Shown here: positions 21,801-31,459 of the stretch, one piece after another
Position numbering within the stretch: the stretch's first letter is position 1
Layout: each line of letters begins with the position of its first letter
Assembly: GCA_023935145.1 (NCBI GenBank)
Contig: CM043698.1
Location: forward strand, 73,671,501-73,735,500
Reading direction: 5' to 3'
Source of the DNA: Bretschneidera sinensis
Lineage: Eukaryota > Streptophyta > Magnoliopsida > Brassicales > Akaniaceae
Length of the DNA: 64,000 nt
Position numbers and translations under genes: made by a program
Notes under the pieces: model-generated
Database searches by the model: none
The model's input: only the letters and a program-made list of their open reading frames with translations
What the model was told of the DNA's origin: nothing

Positions 21801-24800
21801 GAAACAGAACAAAGGGATAACATAACAAGAACAGGGAGAAAGGGACAAGAGATATACCAAAACTCAAGTTTATTCCATAATCAAAGTCTCCCTTACAATC
21901 TTAATATCAATGTTCTTATATAGGCACCAAACATTATTTAAATAAGAAAGCAAACCAAATCCTAATAACTATTTAATTGTCTAAATCTTATTTCCTAAAA
22001 TACCATTATTTAAATAAGAAAGTAAATCAATTCTTAATAACTATTTAATTGCATAAATCTAATTTTCCTAAAATACCACCATCTCCAATAATATTGTCAT
22101 TACAACATAAACCCAACATCCCAAAATAATAAATATTGTGTTTCCTATTCTGCATCACTACGCCTTATGCCTCATCTCTTGAAGGTAAAACACTTTTGAT
22201 GGAGTACACAAGGAAGAGTAGAATTATGGAATTTAATCTAAGTACGGGGAGATATTTTAACTATGGGGATAATTATGGAATTGACAATATTAGGGTTATT
22301 TAGAGTTTATTTAAGTTTAGTATTTAATTTCTTTATTTAAAATTGCCTTATTGGAGTAGGACTAGGAATTATTATCTTAGTTATTATTCTTTGAGAGGTA
22401 TGCTTCTTGTATTATATGTACGAGCATGCTTGGTATGCATTCTTTCTTACTTTATATGTATGAGCATGCTAAGTTTTTAGTGTTTTTACTAGGTCTTATC
22501 ATACTTGGGCATGTATTTAAAGTATGTAAGCTAAGCTATCAAGTGACTTTTCTCGTTTGGATGACTTGAAATCCAAAGAGATCAAGTATGGTTGACGTTA
22601 TCTTCCCCGGAGCATGAATGAGGAATATGACGAACTCAAATATTGGGTTTGTCGCGATGAGAGGCGACTTGAAGAATTGAAGAACCAATATGAGTACGAG
22701 TGTAGTTCTCAAGATCTTCATGCTTTGAATGATAATGGTGATTATGTTTATGCTGATGAAAGAGTTGCTTATAAAAATTATTATTATGCTCTTAAAGATG
22801 CTTACCATGGTTTTGTTGGGTATGATCGTGCTTACGAAGGTTATAATTGGTATGTTACATACGATGAGCTTGTGATAGAACAAAAGTCCAACCCAATAGC
22901 TTCATCCCAAGTCCGAAAGAAGATAATCTAGTTGATGAAATAATGTAAAGAATTGTGTAAGCTTTTGGATGTTGTGATAGTGAAAGATGATCCCGAACTT
23001 GATAACTCAAAGCCTATTGATGATAGGGAAGACTCCAAAGAGCAGTAAAAGAAGATTTTGGAATATGAGCCAGTTCTAAGCCAAAATGAAGTCAACAAGA
23101 ATGAAGATAATCAAGTGGAGATTGCACCTGTTGAGCTAGTCCAACAAGATTTTATTGAGCATATTGAGGATTTAGGACAAACATGAAGATAAGCTTGATT
23201 GTAAGATTGAGGTTCAAGTTGATTTATATTCTCTTGGTATTAAGTTTATCCTACCTACCTGGTTTCAAGCACCTCAACAACAAGCATTTCTACCTCTTAG
23301 TGACTTCGATTTCAATGAGTTTCATAACTATGCTTTATTTCTCCACGCATTTGAGCTCTTGATCCTTTAACATTTTTCAACTCGAGATCGAGTTGTTTTA
23401 AAGTGGTGGAGAATGATGAAGTACAAAAGGAAGAGTATAATTAGGGAATTTAATCTAAGTACTCGGTGATATTTTAATTATGGGATAATTATGTAATTGA
23501 CAATATTAGGGGTATTTAGAGTTTATTTAAGTTTAGTATTTAATTTTTTTATTTAAAGTTTCCTTATTGGAGTAAGACTACGAATTATTATTTTAGTTAG
23601 TTTCCTTATTGGAGTAGGACTAGGAATTATTATTTTAGTTAGTTTCACTGTTGGAGTACGACTAGGATTTCTAATATCTCTATATAAGAGAAATCCTATG
23701 TTAATTTTCAGCAGTTGATGAATGAATAAATAAAACAAATTCCAACACTATGTGATTTAGTTGTTAGTGTGTCCATGTGATTTGGACGGATGTCTCATGT
23801 GATTTGGGATTGATCCATGTGATTTGCATCAGTTTTTATCCTTTCTAATTCCATGTTATTATTTCTTTGCTATTGTCCTGCATCAGCCTTGCCTTCTGCT
23901 TTCCCTTTTAAAATTATGCATGTGACAGAACGTTTCCATATGCTGCCTATAACTCAAAGTACCTCATAACGATAAGATTTAAAAAGCATATAAGAAACAA
24001 TCTTGATTCTTTTCTCCAAATGTAGGAAGAGATTTGTAGCTCTTTAAAGCCTAGTCTTCGATTCCGACCTAGTGTTCATGAAGACTTGCAACTAGATAAA
24101 GCATTTCTTCTTCACTATTGACATAAAAAGATTTATGTCCACAAAACCTATCTTATCCCAGACAGCAACACCTAATTTTGCTCCTTTAATCTCACATTTT
24201 CCCCAAACCTTTTCTCAAATCTTGTCCTTACTACAATGACTACCACTATAGAACATGTACTTCATTTTAACCAACCACAGTCACATACAAAATTAAATAT
24301 GTTGACATTCTGCCTCAGGTGTAATCCCTAAAATGAAGTGGGGTGGACGGACAGGCCAGGCCAGGAGTTCAATTATACATGGGTGTGTTAACCAATTGCC
24401 AAGCAAATGTAGTTATAAAAAAAATGTGTTGTCATTTTTACTTTACCACACAAATCCCCATAAGCAACTTCACCTCAGCTTGAAGCAGTTGTAAACACTC
24501 ACCCTTTATCAATGATTGATCCATGTTAAGAGAATAAATTTAAACCAAAAGTCCTATATGTGCAACAATTTTGCATCTACACAAGAAGAAACTCTGACGC
24601 TCATTCACTTGTACAATTTTCCCAACACAGCACCAGATTTCCCATAAACTTAAACAAATATCAGAAAACATAATTTACATTGAAACAATCACCTAATTGC
24701 AGTACCATAGAAAACTTAGCTTACCTACCATAACGTGCCAAAAGATTTGTTCGATGATAGGCAATTGTAAGATTATACTGAATAAATGTAAAGCCACGAT

Positions 24801-27449
24801 CTGCTCCTGCAGGACGCCACTTCTTCACTTCACTCGAAGCACGCCTTAGAGTGCAAAACAGAGAAACAAACATATTCCTATTTAAGGAATCACCAACAAA
24901 CCCTGCACTGTTGAGCATTCATAAGGTCTAGAAAAAGTATGATATTGTTATAAATTGAAGGTTGTGTTAACCATCAATAACAAAACAACACTGAAATTAC
25001 CCAAAAGGGTACCAAATTATGTATATATGCCAAGTATGCAAACTAAAGATTAAAGCAACATAGAATCAAAAAATTGCTCATACCTTCCAAAGCTGCACAT
25101 TGTCACAGATAAAATATAGCAAAATTAGAAAGACCCGGAAAAGGGGACAAGAATTTCATTTTCAACAGAAAAATCTCCACTCAACTAAGCATACTACATC
25201 AATTATATAAGTTGCCTTCTCTTTTCTTTTTTATTTTTTGATAAATCAAAATTGTATAAAAAGCACCAAGAAGGTGCAACCTATTTATAAAAGATTATAA
25301 ACAAAAAAGTATTTCCACAAAATCTATGAAGTCCTCCACACTAAAAACAAATTTCTCTTTAAACCAAAAACTAAGGGAACTAAACGATCTATCTCTAATC
25401 GTAGCACTTGATCTTTCTTCCCCATCAAAAACCTTTTTGTTCCTCTCATTCCAAACAAGCCAAAAGATGGAAAGAGGAATCAAAGAGCACCCCTTCTTAA
25501 ACTCCTTCGAGGCACGAAGACCACTCCAAGCCCAAAGGTCATCTTTTACGAAACAGGAGACAACCCAAGAAATACCCAAAACACAATAAGTCATTTCTCA
25601 AAGACTTCTAACCAACGGACATTCCAACAAGAGATGAAAAACAGACACGGCACACTCTTTGCAAATGAAATATCTATTTACAATAACTTTCCTTTTTTTC
25701 TTTTAAGATTATCAAGCGTAAGAATCTTCTCCCGAGTGGCTTCCTAAGCAAAGAAATAAACTTTTCTAGGGGCGTAGGGAATCCAAATACATTTCCACAG
25801 GAATTTAATGGATCCCTCCATAGGAAACTTGTTAATAAAAATCTTGATGTAAGATTTCACCTCAAACCCCTTCTTCGGGCTAGGCTTCCATCAAACCAAG
25901 TCCTCTCTAGACACATCAATACTACTGCTATACAAAGCTCCAAGAACCTGTTCACACCCTTAAGCTCCCAATCATGAACAATGTGAATGAGAGGAACCTC
26001 CGTTACATCCCAAGACACCACACCTTTGGAAGAGGAGACACAAGAACAAACATGTGCATCTCTATTTCTCGCAATAACAAAAACATCCAAAAATTGAACT
26101 TCCAACGAAAAGTCCCCACACCAAATATCATGCCAAAGCGAGGTGCTTTCCCCATTGCCCACCAACATAGAAACATAAGGGAAAATATCATCCCACACTT
26201 TCTGAATCCACTTCCACACCCCCACCACGTAGGCCCCCTCCCTTCTTTAGGCATCCACCCTATACGCTCCATCCTGAACTTTGCAACAATCACTTTCCCC
26301 CAAAGATAATCCCTCTTCACCGAGAATCTCCATAACCACTTTCCAAGAATAGCTTTATTAAACAATCTAAGAGATTTCAGGCCTAAACCCCCACTTTCCA
26401 CCATTTGTTTAACCACTCCCCATCTCACTAAATTATACTTTAAATCTTCCACCGCATTTCCCCATAAAAATCTTCTTTGAACACCTTCCAAGGGATTAGC
26501 CACCGAACAAAGAATAGGGAATTTTCTTTTCTTTTTTTTCTATATAATAGTAAAAGTCTCATTTCTCAGAAAGATAATCACAAACCATTCATTTCCCCAG
26601 CTTTCTCAGCTACCAAACAGTGGCTAACCATTTTTTTTTATAAGTTAAACAGAGGCTAACCATGCAATTTAACTTCACAACAACAACGACAATAACTAAA
26701 TCAGTTCACTAGAGGGTGTGAACAAGTGTCTTCCTATCTTTAACCGACAGAAAAAGAACAATTAAGTAGAAATTTAAAGAAAAACTTTTAAATGTCTTGC
26801 ATTACGGCTAAAAGTTAGTTGTTAGTTTCCTCAAATTCCGAACCAATTCCTTTCTTTTTCCACATTTTCTCAGCAGCCTAACTAACTACCTCATTCAACT
26901 AAGCCTCAACACTCTGAAAAAATTCAATAATTGAGCATAATTTTTTAATTTTGAGTAAATCTAAATCATACATATACATACACTTCTACGTACATTTATA
27001 TACATAGAGAGTGGGGGGAGAGGAAGAATACCAATGTTCGTATCTCTGTAAGTCCGTAGAAAATTTATGGGATCAAACGGCGGGAGATGGCACCCCTTAG
27101 GCTTCCACCGCCAATTGGCGATCTCTCGGCCGTTAGATTTATTATTCAAAACGCAGTTCCATCCTTTGAATATCTCCTTGCAGGTGCTATCGTACCTCTC
27201 TGATACAGCGTCGGGGTCGTAGATCCACGACCCGTCCAAGTAGTCGCATGACCCGACGGGAACGTCATTCGGGTCAGATCCAATATCATGGTTGCTGGAT
27301 TTGGAGTGGAAGATTCTGTGAGAGCGGTGGGGCCGTGGAGAAGAGAGAGAGGCTCTTCTAGACAGAGAGAGAAGGAAGAAGATGGACACGAAGCAGAGAA
27401 GAGAGAGTAAAGGGAAGAGAGAGAGTTTCTTTGTTGCTGTTGTCGCCAT
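15816..27449 (-). CDS. TBL: Trichome birefringence-like (TBL12/TBL13-type) O-acetyltransferase
   Basis: Six exons join in frame: 27,449-27,032; 24,902-24,725; 18,325-18,185; 17,830-17,710; 16,369-16,235; 16,079-15,816. All introns are GT-AG, and the product is 418 residues. A signal anchor spans about residues 11-31. The TBL domain begins at SCDYLDGSWIYDPDA, the GDSL motif (GFVGDSLNRN) falls at the exon 1/2 join, and the DUF231 domain ends in the catalytic DxxH (D390, H393 in DDCMHW). TBL proteins are Golgi membrane enzymes that O-acetylate wall polysaccharides; the acceptor cannot be told from sequence. HWWWAPSKFDPVKSPMLFF and the multi-exon layout suggest the TBL12/TBL13 branch. I start at the ATG at 27,449; the GTG at 27,458 is in frame but unlikely. 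Introns 1 and 2 (2.1 and 6.4 kb) are swollen by transposons. All key residues are present. Confidence 0.9.
16571..16663 (-). mobile_element. tRNA-derived SINE in TBL intron
   Basis: A body of about 93 bp is flanked by a perfect 18-bp duplication starting CTTTTTAACATC (16,553-16,570 and 16,664-16,681). On the minus strand it has an A-box-like TTTGCTCAATGG, a B-box-like segment (GAGGCCCCGAGTC), and an A-rich tail at its 3' end (16,571-16,585). Size, internal Pol III boxes, tail and long target duplication together define a SINE. It lies in the intron between exons 4 and 5 of the TBL gene. Confidence 0.85.
19173..19610 (-). CDS. Acidic Tyr-rich protein of the non-autonomous LTR element
   Basis: A 145-residue open frame rich in Asp, Glu and Tyr. 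Its middle (KEEYKALGCWVHSQERN, then YDYEYECGYRDN and LNDHADNVYDDELV) aligns with the product at 22,614-22,931 of the second copy. Past the stop, in another frame, a further conserved piece (FQAPQQQAF) is shared by both copies, so the ancestral protein was longer. I do not recognise a known domain. It may be a derived gag or a captured host segment. Conservation across two copies suggests it is not random. Confidence 0.55.
   Translation of the reverse strand: MTSDTFGKIKLLQDKILNDYKYVGELRSRWTRYGSCSFCPSWKEEYKALGCWVHSQERNLEHLYRQYDYEYECGYRDNITLNDHADNVYDDELVQDQDVDKDEGQLDDKLDVVKHIAPIPREIILVELIKQDYEFVKHIEEVEKV
19917..20354 (-). other. Pro/Ser/Thr-rich open leader of non-autonomous element copy 1
   Basis: A GC-richer open stretch that starts inside the PBS and runs 145 codons with proline runs. 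It contains many direct CCGG and GGTCA-like short repeats on the plus strand (19,790-19,900). It is probably an untranslated leader and not a protein; no counterpart is seen in copy 2. Confidence 0.4.
20527..20554. repeat. (TG)n(TA)n microsatellite in LTR
   Basis: A TG run passes directly into a TA run within the 5' LTR of copy 1. It is absent from its 3' LTR partner, so it expanded after insertion. Confidence 0.85.
21701..22157. mobile_element. Probable solo LTR with internal 76-bp duplication
   Basis: Begins TGATGTAGGACAG and ends TTCTGCATCA, the TGATG/CATCA termini of the neighbouring LTR family, but the body differs. Flanks CTAGG (21,696-21,700) and CTACG (22,158-22,162) differ at one base and may be the target duplication. 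A roughly 76-bp direct duplication (ATTATTTAAATAAGAAAG units) lies at about 21,930-22,080, and TTATATAGGC near 21,920 could be its TATA box. Confidence 0.5.
22614..22931 (+). CDS. Acidic Tyr-rich protein, second copy
   Basis: A 105-residue frame starting MNEEYDELKYWVCRDERRL. It is related to the protein at 19,173-19,610 in element copy 1 (shared EEY..L..WV...ER.LE.L, YEYEC and LND...YVYADE patterns). Beyond the stop the homology resumes with interruptions to about 23,370 (LPTWFQAPQQQAFLPL). Function unknown; the copy is broken downstream. Confidence 0.5.
   Translation: MNEEYDELKYWVCRDERRLEELKNQYEYECSSQDLHALNDNGDYVYADERVAYKNYYYALKDAYHGFVGYDRAYEGYNWYVTYDELVIEQKSNPIASSQVRKKII
23560..23690 (+). 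repeat. 42-bp tandem repeat in LTR of copy 2
   Basis: Units of 42 bp starting TTTCCTTATTGGAGTA at 23,560 and 23,602, with a partial diverged third (TTTCACTGTTGGAGTA). Confidence 0.75.
25230..26503 (-). mobile_element. LINE 3' fragment in TBL intron 1
   Basis: Minus-strand frames at 26,503-26,003 (RRFLWGNAVEDLKYNLVRWG, GGLGLKSLRLFNKAILGKW) and 25,594-25,295 (LWAWSGLRASKEFKKG, WLVWNERNKKVFDG) are the end of a LINE RT protein and its zf-RVT segment. No EN or RT core is present, so this is a 5'-truncated copy, typical of LINE insertion. Its 3' end resembles 48,720-49,000. Confidence 0.8.
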
Positions 27450-27774
27450 GGCGGTCACTGGGCGTTGCTAACGGCGCGCGTTAGCATCATTTAAGCATCT
27501 TACATTTCACATCTCACCCGTTTTTTTTCATTTTTCATTTTTCATTTTGTGGTCGGATATGTAAATTTTAAAATTTTATATTACTAGTTCCCAATTTCTC
27601 ATGATCGGCGTAGTTGAAAATTGAATATAAATAGATTTAAAGTGAAATATTTAAATTTAATAATATTTTTAAAATAATATAAAAGTTTAAATAAAAGGTA
27701 TAAATACTTTAAAAAATCGATTGCGTGTAGTTTAAGATCATGTGATTTTTTGTGTAACCCTTGGATTAATTTTA

Positions 27775-29330
27775 TTAAAATTTAATTTTTTTTATTGACT
27801 AAATGATTATTTTTGTTATTTAGGTTTTGTGAGTTTAATGGTCAATGAGATTTAAAAGTGTGTAAAATACTTATTAACGTTTGTAAAAATTAACAAGTAA
27901 ATTATTTTTAATAATCATTCATTGTCATTAAGTATTTTGTCCATATTTAAATAGAAATATGTTATGACTTATTAAAAATTGACGTGAAATCTAATCAATA
28001 GTACAATTGAGAAAAAATTATAAATTCAACCACATGTCTTTTGTTTATTGGCTTTCATATAAAAAAATTTAAAATTTTAATAAAATAATTTACAAAATCA
28101 AAAAAAAATCTCAATAATTTTCTCCCCGGCGAAACAAACAAACACAACCCAAAAACCAAAAAGTTTTCTCTCATTTTCCTTCAATTTTCCGTTCACACGA
28201 ATCCAAAACCTACCTCTCTTCTTATCTTTTCTATTTTCAATTCAATTGAAAGAAATGAAAAAATAAAACCTACTCCCATCTCTGAAAGAAACTGAAATTC
28301 CATTGCCAGTAACCATTGAAACTTGAAAAAAAAAAATCCAAAAAAAGAAGACAAAAAGAGCCTTCCCCTCCCATTCTCAGTCGAAAAGACCAGGGGAATA
28401 AAAAAAAAAAAAAAAACATTGAAAAATCGTGAGCTTCCTCTCCCTTGTTGGCAGCACACTGCGACATATCCAGAGCGACGTTGTTCCGATACACTTCTGG
28501 CGTTGTCCCGCCATTACCCTTCCTGCGCCGTTGTGCAACCACCACCGTGAGACCATCCTCATCCCCAACTTCAATCGTCATCGTATCTCCTCAAGTCATC
28601 ATCGAAACTTCACATTTGCCGTCCGAAAAATTCCGTTAGGCGAAGACAGTGACGTGGCAAGTGACGATAGGAGGGGGATCGCAACGTTCCAAGTGGACAC
28701 GGGGATGATTTGCAAAGATGCCGGAGCACGCCGTTGGAGCAAACTCGACTGGCGTCGACTCCCGTTGTCGGAGCTATTTATCAATCGGTGTGGCTGACAT
28801 GGATTCAGGTATGATAGATCCGAAAGAAAAAATTATCAGATCAAAGAAACAAGAAAGTAAGAGAAATAGGGTCTTTAATTCCTTTTGGGTTGCTGGAAGA
28901 ACTAAGAATAGAAAAGATAAGAAGATAGGTAGGTTTTGGATTCGTGTGAACTGAAAATTGGAGGAAAATAAGAGAAAAAATTTTTGGTCTGATTGGTTGG
29001 CCAGAGAGAAAATTGAGATTTTTCTAATTTTGTAAATTATTTTATTAAGATTTTAATTTTTCAAAAATTTATTTATACAAGAGCTAATGGGTAAGAGACA
29101 TGGCTGAATTTTTAATTTTTTCTCAATTGAAATGCTAACTAAGCATCACATCAGTTTTTAATAAGCCACGGCACATTTTCGTTTGCGTCTAGACAGAATA
29201 CTTAACATTAGTGATTTGTTAATGATTACTTTACACACTTTTAAATCTCAATGGTCATAATATTAAATTGACAAAACCTCAGTGATAAAAATGATTATTT
29301 AGCATTCTTTCATTTTTGCCATCAATTATT
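27775..29330. mobile_element. Long inverted-repeat (Mutator-like/foldback) element with captured insert
   Basis: Arms of about 450-500 bp: 27,785-28,240 matches the reverse complement of 28,870-29,323. Marker blocks are GAGATTTAAAAGTGTGTAAA near 27,850 against its complement near 29,245, and GGTTTTGGATTCGTGTGAAC near 28,935 against its complement near 28,200. The right end reads inward GGCAAAAATGAAAGAATGC. Long TIRs around a unique core are typical of Mutator-like elements. The ends are approximate, and no transposase is visible. Confidence 0.65.
28430..28800. other. GC-rich core of the inverted-repeat element, possible captured fragment
   Basis: This core is clearly GC-richer than the AT-rich arms and has overlapping open frames on both strands (up to 122 codons on the plus strand, 28,429-28,797). 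I recognise no protein family in any frame. A sharp composition step inside a TIR element suggests a captured host sequence. The frames may be by-products of GC content. Confidence 0.4.
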
Positions 29331-29579
29331 GATTTAATTTATATCTTATTTATGAATCCTAACCTAAATTAGAAATATGAAGAAAAAATAAGAAATGTTT
29401 TGTTTTTTATTTACAGTTAAACTTAATTAAAATCTATTAAGAAAAAAATTAAGAAATATTTTTTATCTACAAATCAAAAACCTAATTAAAAAATTAAATG
29501 CTTTAAATTGTTTTTATTTATGTTGTAAACCCAAGCCACTTCGTCAAAGAGTTGAGAAATATATATATTAAGTTAAATT

Positions 29580-30650
29580 TTATAAAAAACTTTGTGGTTT
29601 GATCCAGTTTCATAACAAACTTGACATTTATTTTGTTTCATATTAAATTATGTAGTTGACATCGTTTGCAAGGGTTAATGTCATAAACTCCTCCGAAAAT
29701 GATCAAAATAACCCCAAATATTTATTACATAAGTTAGCCATTTTTCCATTTGTTCACTCCCCTAGGCTTGTATAAGCTCTCCCAAATTTTCCTCACCAGT
29801 TGCCTAAAATCTATGATGGATTGATAGAATCGTTGGCGAGACAGTACACAACAACAAAATCGGAAGTTGAATCAAAGTTTTAGCTGCATAGAAAACCCAA
29901 ATGAATCATGTACAATATCAAAGCTGCCAAAAGCAACTCAATTCCATTCCATCAGCAAATGAATGCTCTTTACATTCTAGCTGTTCTCAGTCCCAGAAAA
30001 TGAAAAACCCAAAACCAAAATTCAAACTTCCCTCACTTTATGAAATTCTTAGGAGCCAAAGAAATAGAATATTCTTAACACCTCGGTTGAATAAGAAGCT
30101 TTATCCATTTCAACTAAATTCTATGATGTTTTTTTCTTACTGGGTCTCAAGTAATCAAATCCTATGATTCAAAATTTCAGTTCCTAAACTTCTCCTCCGC
30201 TTACTCGGCAACCAAACTGAGCTAATTCAAAATAGAAAACCGAATTACCTCGAACAGAGCCAGCCAAGGTGAAAAGCATGAAGAGAATTGTAAGAAGAGG
30301 GGTCACACTGTAGCTCTTCTCCTTCCTCCAACTTGTCAACACCTGGCTACCAAACCCTAACTAGCATCGATACCAAACCCTAGCTGGCATCAATGGTATC
30401 GAAGAAGACGAAGATGACCCATCTTCTTTCTTTGAGCCCTGTTAATGAGCAATTGGTGAGGAAACCTTTGATTCCCCTTGGGCTTTAATCGAGTGAACAA
30501 AATGAGAAAATGGCTTACTGGTAAAATATATTTGAGTTTATTTTGGTTATTTCTAAATTAACAGATATTAACCCTATACAAATAGTGTCAAAGTTTAGTA
30601 TAAAATAAAAATGAAAAATGAAAATGTTAACGGTCTTACTACTCTTTACC
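29580..30650. mobile_element. Second long inverted-repeat element
   Basis: 29,640-29,830 matches the reverse complement of 30,435-30,600 with substitutions. Shared blocks include AGGGTTAAT, AAAATAAC/CCAAAT, AAGCCATTTT..CATTTTGTTCACTC and TTTCCTCACCAATTGC-like segments. The core (29,830-30,430) is unrelated to the first element and contains gene-like text such as repeated AAACCCTAGCTGGCATC near 30,350-30,390. No transposase is visible and the ends are approximate. Confidence 0.55.
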
Positions 30651-31070
30651 AATATAGCAGATATTTCTTCCCTTGAATCCAACTAAACCATAACTTGAAG
30701 GTATTCTATTAAGTTCAACTTTCCCAATTTTCTTTGCACGTTGAACAAGAAAACGGGAAAAGAATTGCACCCGGTCATCCTACGAGGCTGAGGTATATTT
30801 GTTTGCATTGATTGTCATTCACTGCAGTCTTGCTGTATTTAAATTCAGCCAACTATTTCCAGATCCTTGCATCTAGGTTCCTAACTTCTAAGGTGTATTT
30901 GGAGCGTCAGTTGCCAAAATCTTTGTTTTTGAAAACTCATGCATTCTGCTCATATGTATGGCTCAGTTACATTTTGTCCAACAAGGCCACATAAAGTCCC
31001 TCAAAAAGAGAAGAAAAAAAAAACAAGGCCACATAAATAGAAATGAATTTCCTATTCAAGTATATCTCAA
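30651..31070. other. AT-rich intergenic DNA
   Basis: No coding or structured feature could be supported here. Confidence 0.5.
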
Positions 31071-31084
31071 CATTTCTTTTTAAT

Positions 31085-31165
31085 TTGCAGGAAAAGGGAT
31101 CGAACCCAAGTCTCCCAAAAGACCCGGAAGTGTCCACTAAACCAAGAGAACCAGGTCATCAAACA
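31085..31165 (-). mobile_element. tRNA-like SINE head or tRNA pseudogene
   Basis: On the minus strand an A box (TGGTTTAGTGGA, 31,133-31,144) and a B box (GGGTTCGATCCC, 31,096-31,107) are spaced as in Pol III genes. The acceptor stem does not pair and a T-rich tract follows, so it is not a working tRNA. A clean target duplication was not seen. Confidence 0.5.
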
Positions 31166-31459
31166 TCTTTTTTTTTTCTGTACAGCTACAGTGTATTTTC
31201 TTAATCCTACGTTTGACTGTCTCGAATAGAAGCTTGGAATTGGAATTGAGATGGAATCGTAGTCTTTTTCAACCATTTTTATGTTGAAAAAAATTATGAT
31301 TCCACCTCAATTCCAAACAACTAAACATAACATTAGGGAATTTAGTTTCTTATGGCACTGAACATTCATTTAGCTTCATGAAAGTAAACCAAGGCCAAAA
31401 AGCAAAGCCAGTGAGCCACTTCCAATTTAAACATCCACAGCAAACAGCAAAATTTTCTT

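Larger units (their letters stand above)
22197..23885 (+). mobile_element. Non-autonomous LTR retroelement, copy 2, opposite strand
   Basis: The 3' LTR is 23,414-23,885, preceded by the purine tract GTGGTGGAGAA. The 5' LTR starts at 22,197 (TGATGGAGTAC) but departs from the family near 22,385 and is truncated or replaced. It is the same family as 18,464-20,825 but on the plus strand. No RT, integrase or protease is present, and no matching target duplication was found. Confidence 0.8.

Noticed and set aside
22539..22883. Ile-rich minus-strand frame
   Set aside because: Antisense shadow of the Tyr/Asp-rich frame at 22,614-22,931 (GAT/TAT codons read as ATC/ATA).
23553..23738. Minus-strand frame with repeated KLTKIIIxSxTPIR
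   Set aside because: Artefact of the 42-bp tandem repeat in the LTR.
27450..27458. Upstream GTG start for the TBL gene
   Set aside because: The ATG at 27,449 is standard for plant genes; GTG initiation would be exceptional.
28193..28581. Phe-rich minus-strand frames
   Set aside because: Created by poly-A/T tracts at 28,325-28,420; no protein character.
31096..31144. True tRNA gene
   Set aside because: Only the A and B boxes fit; no acceptor or anticodon stem pairs properly.
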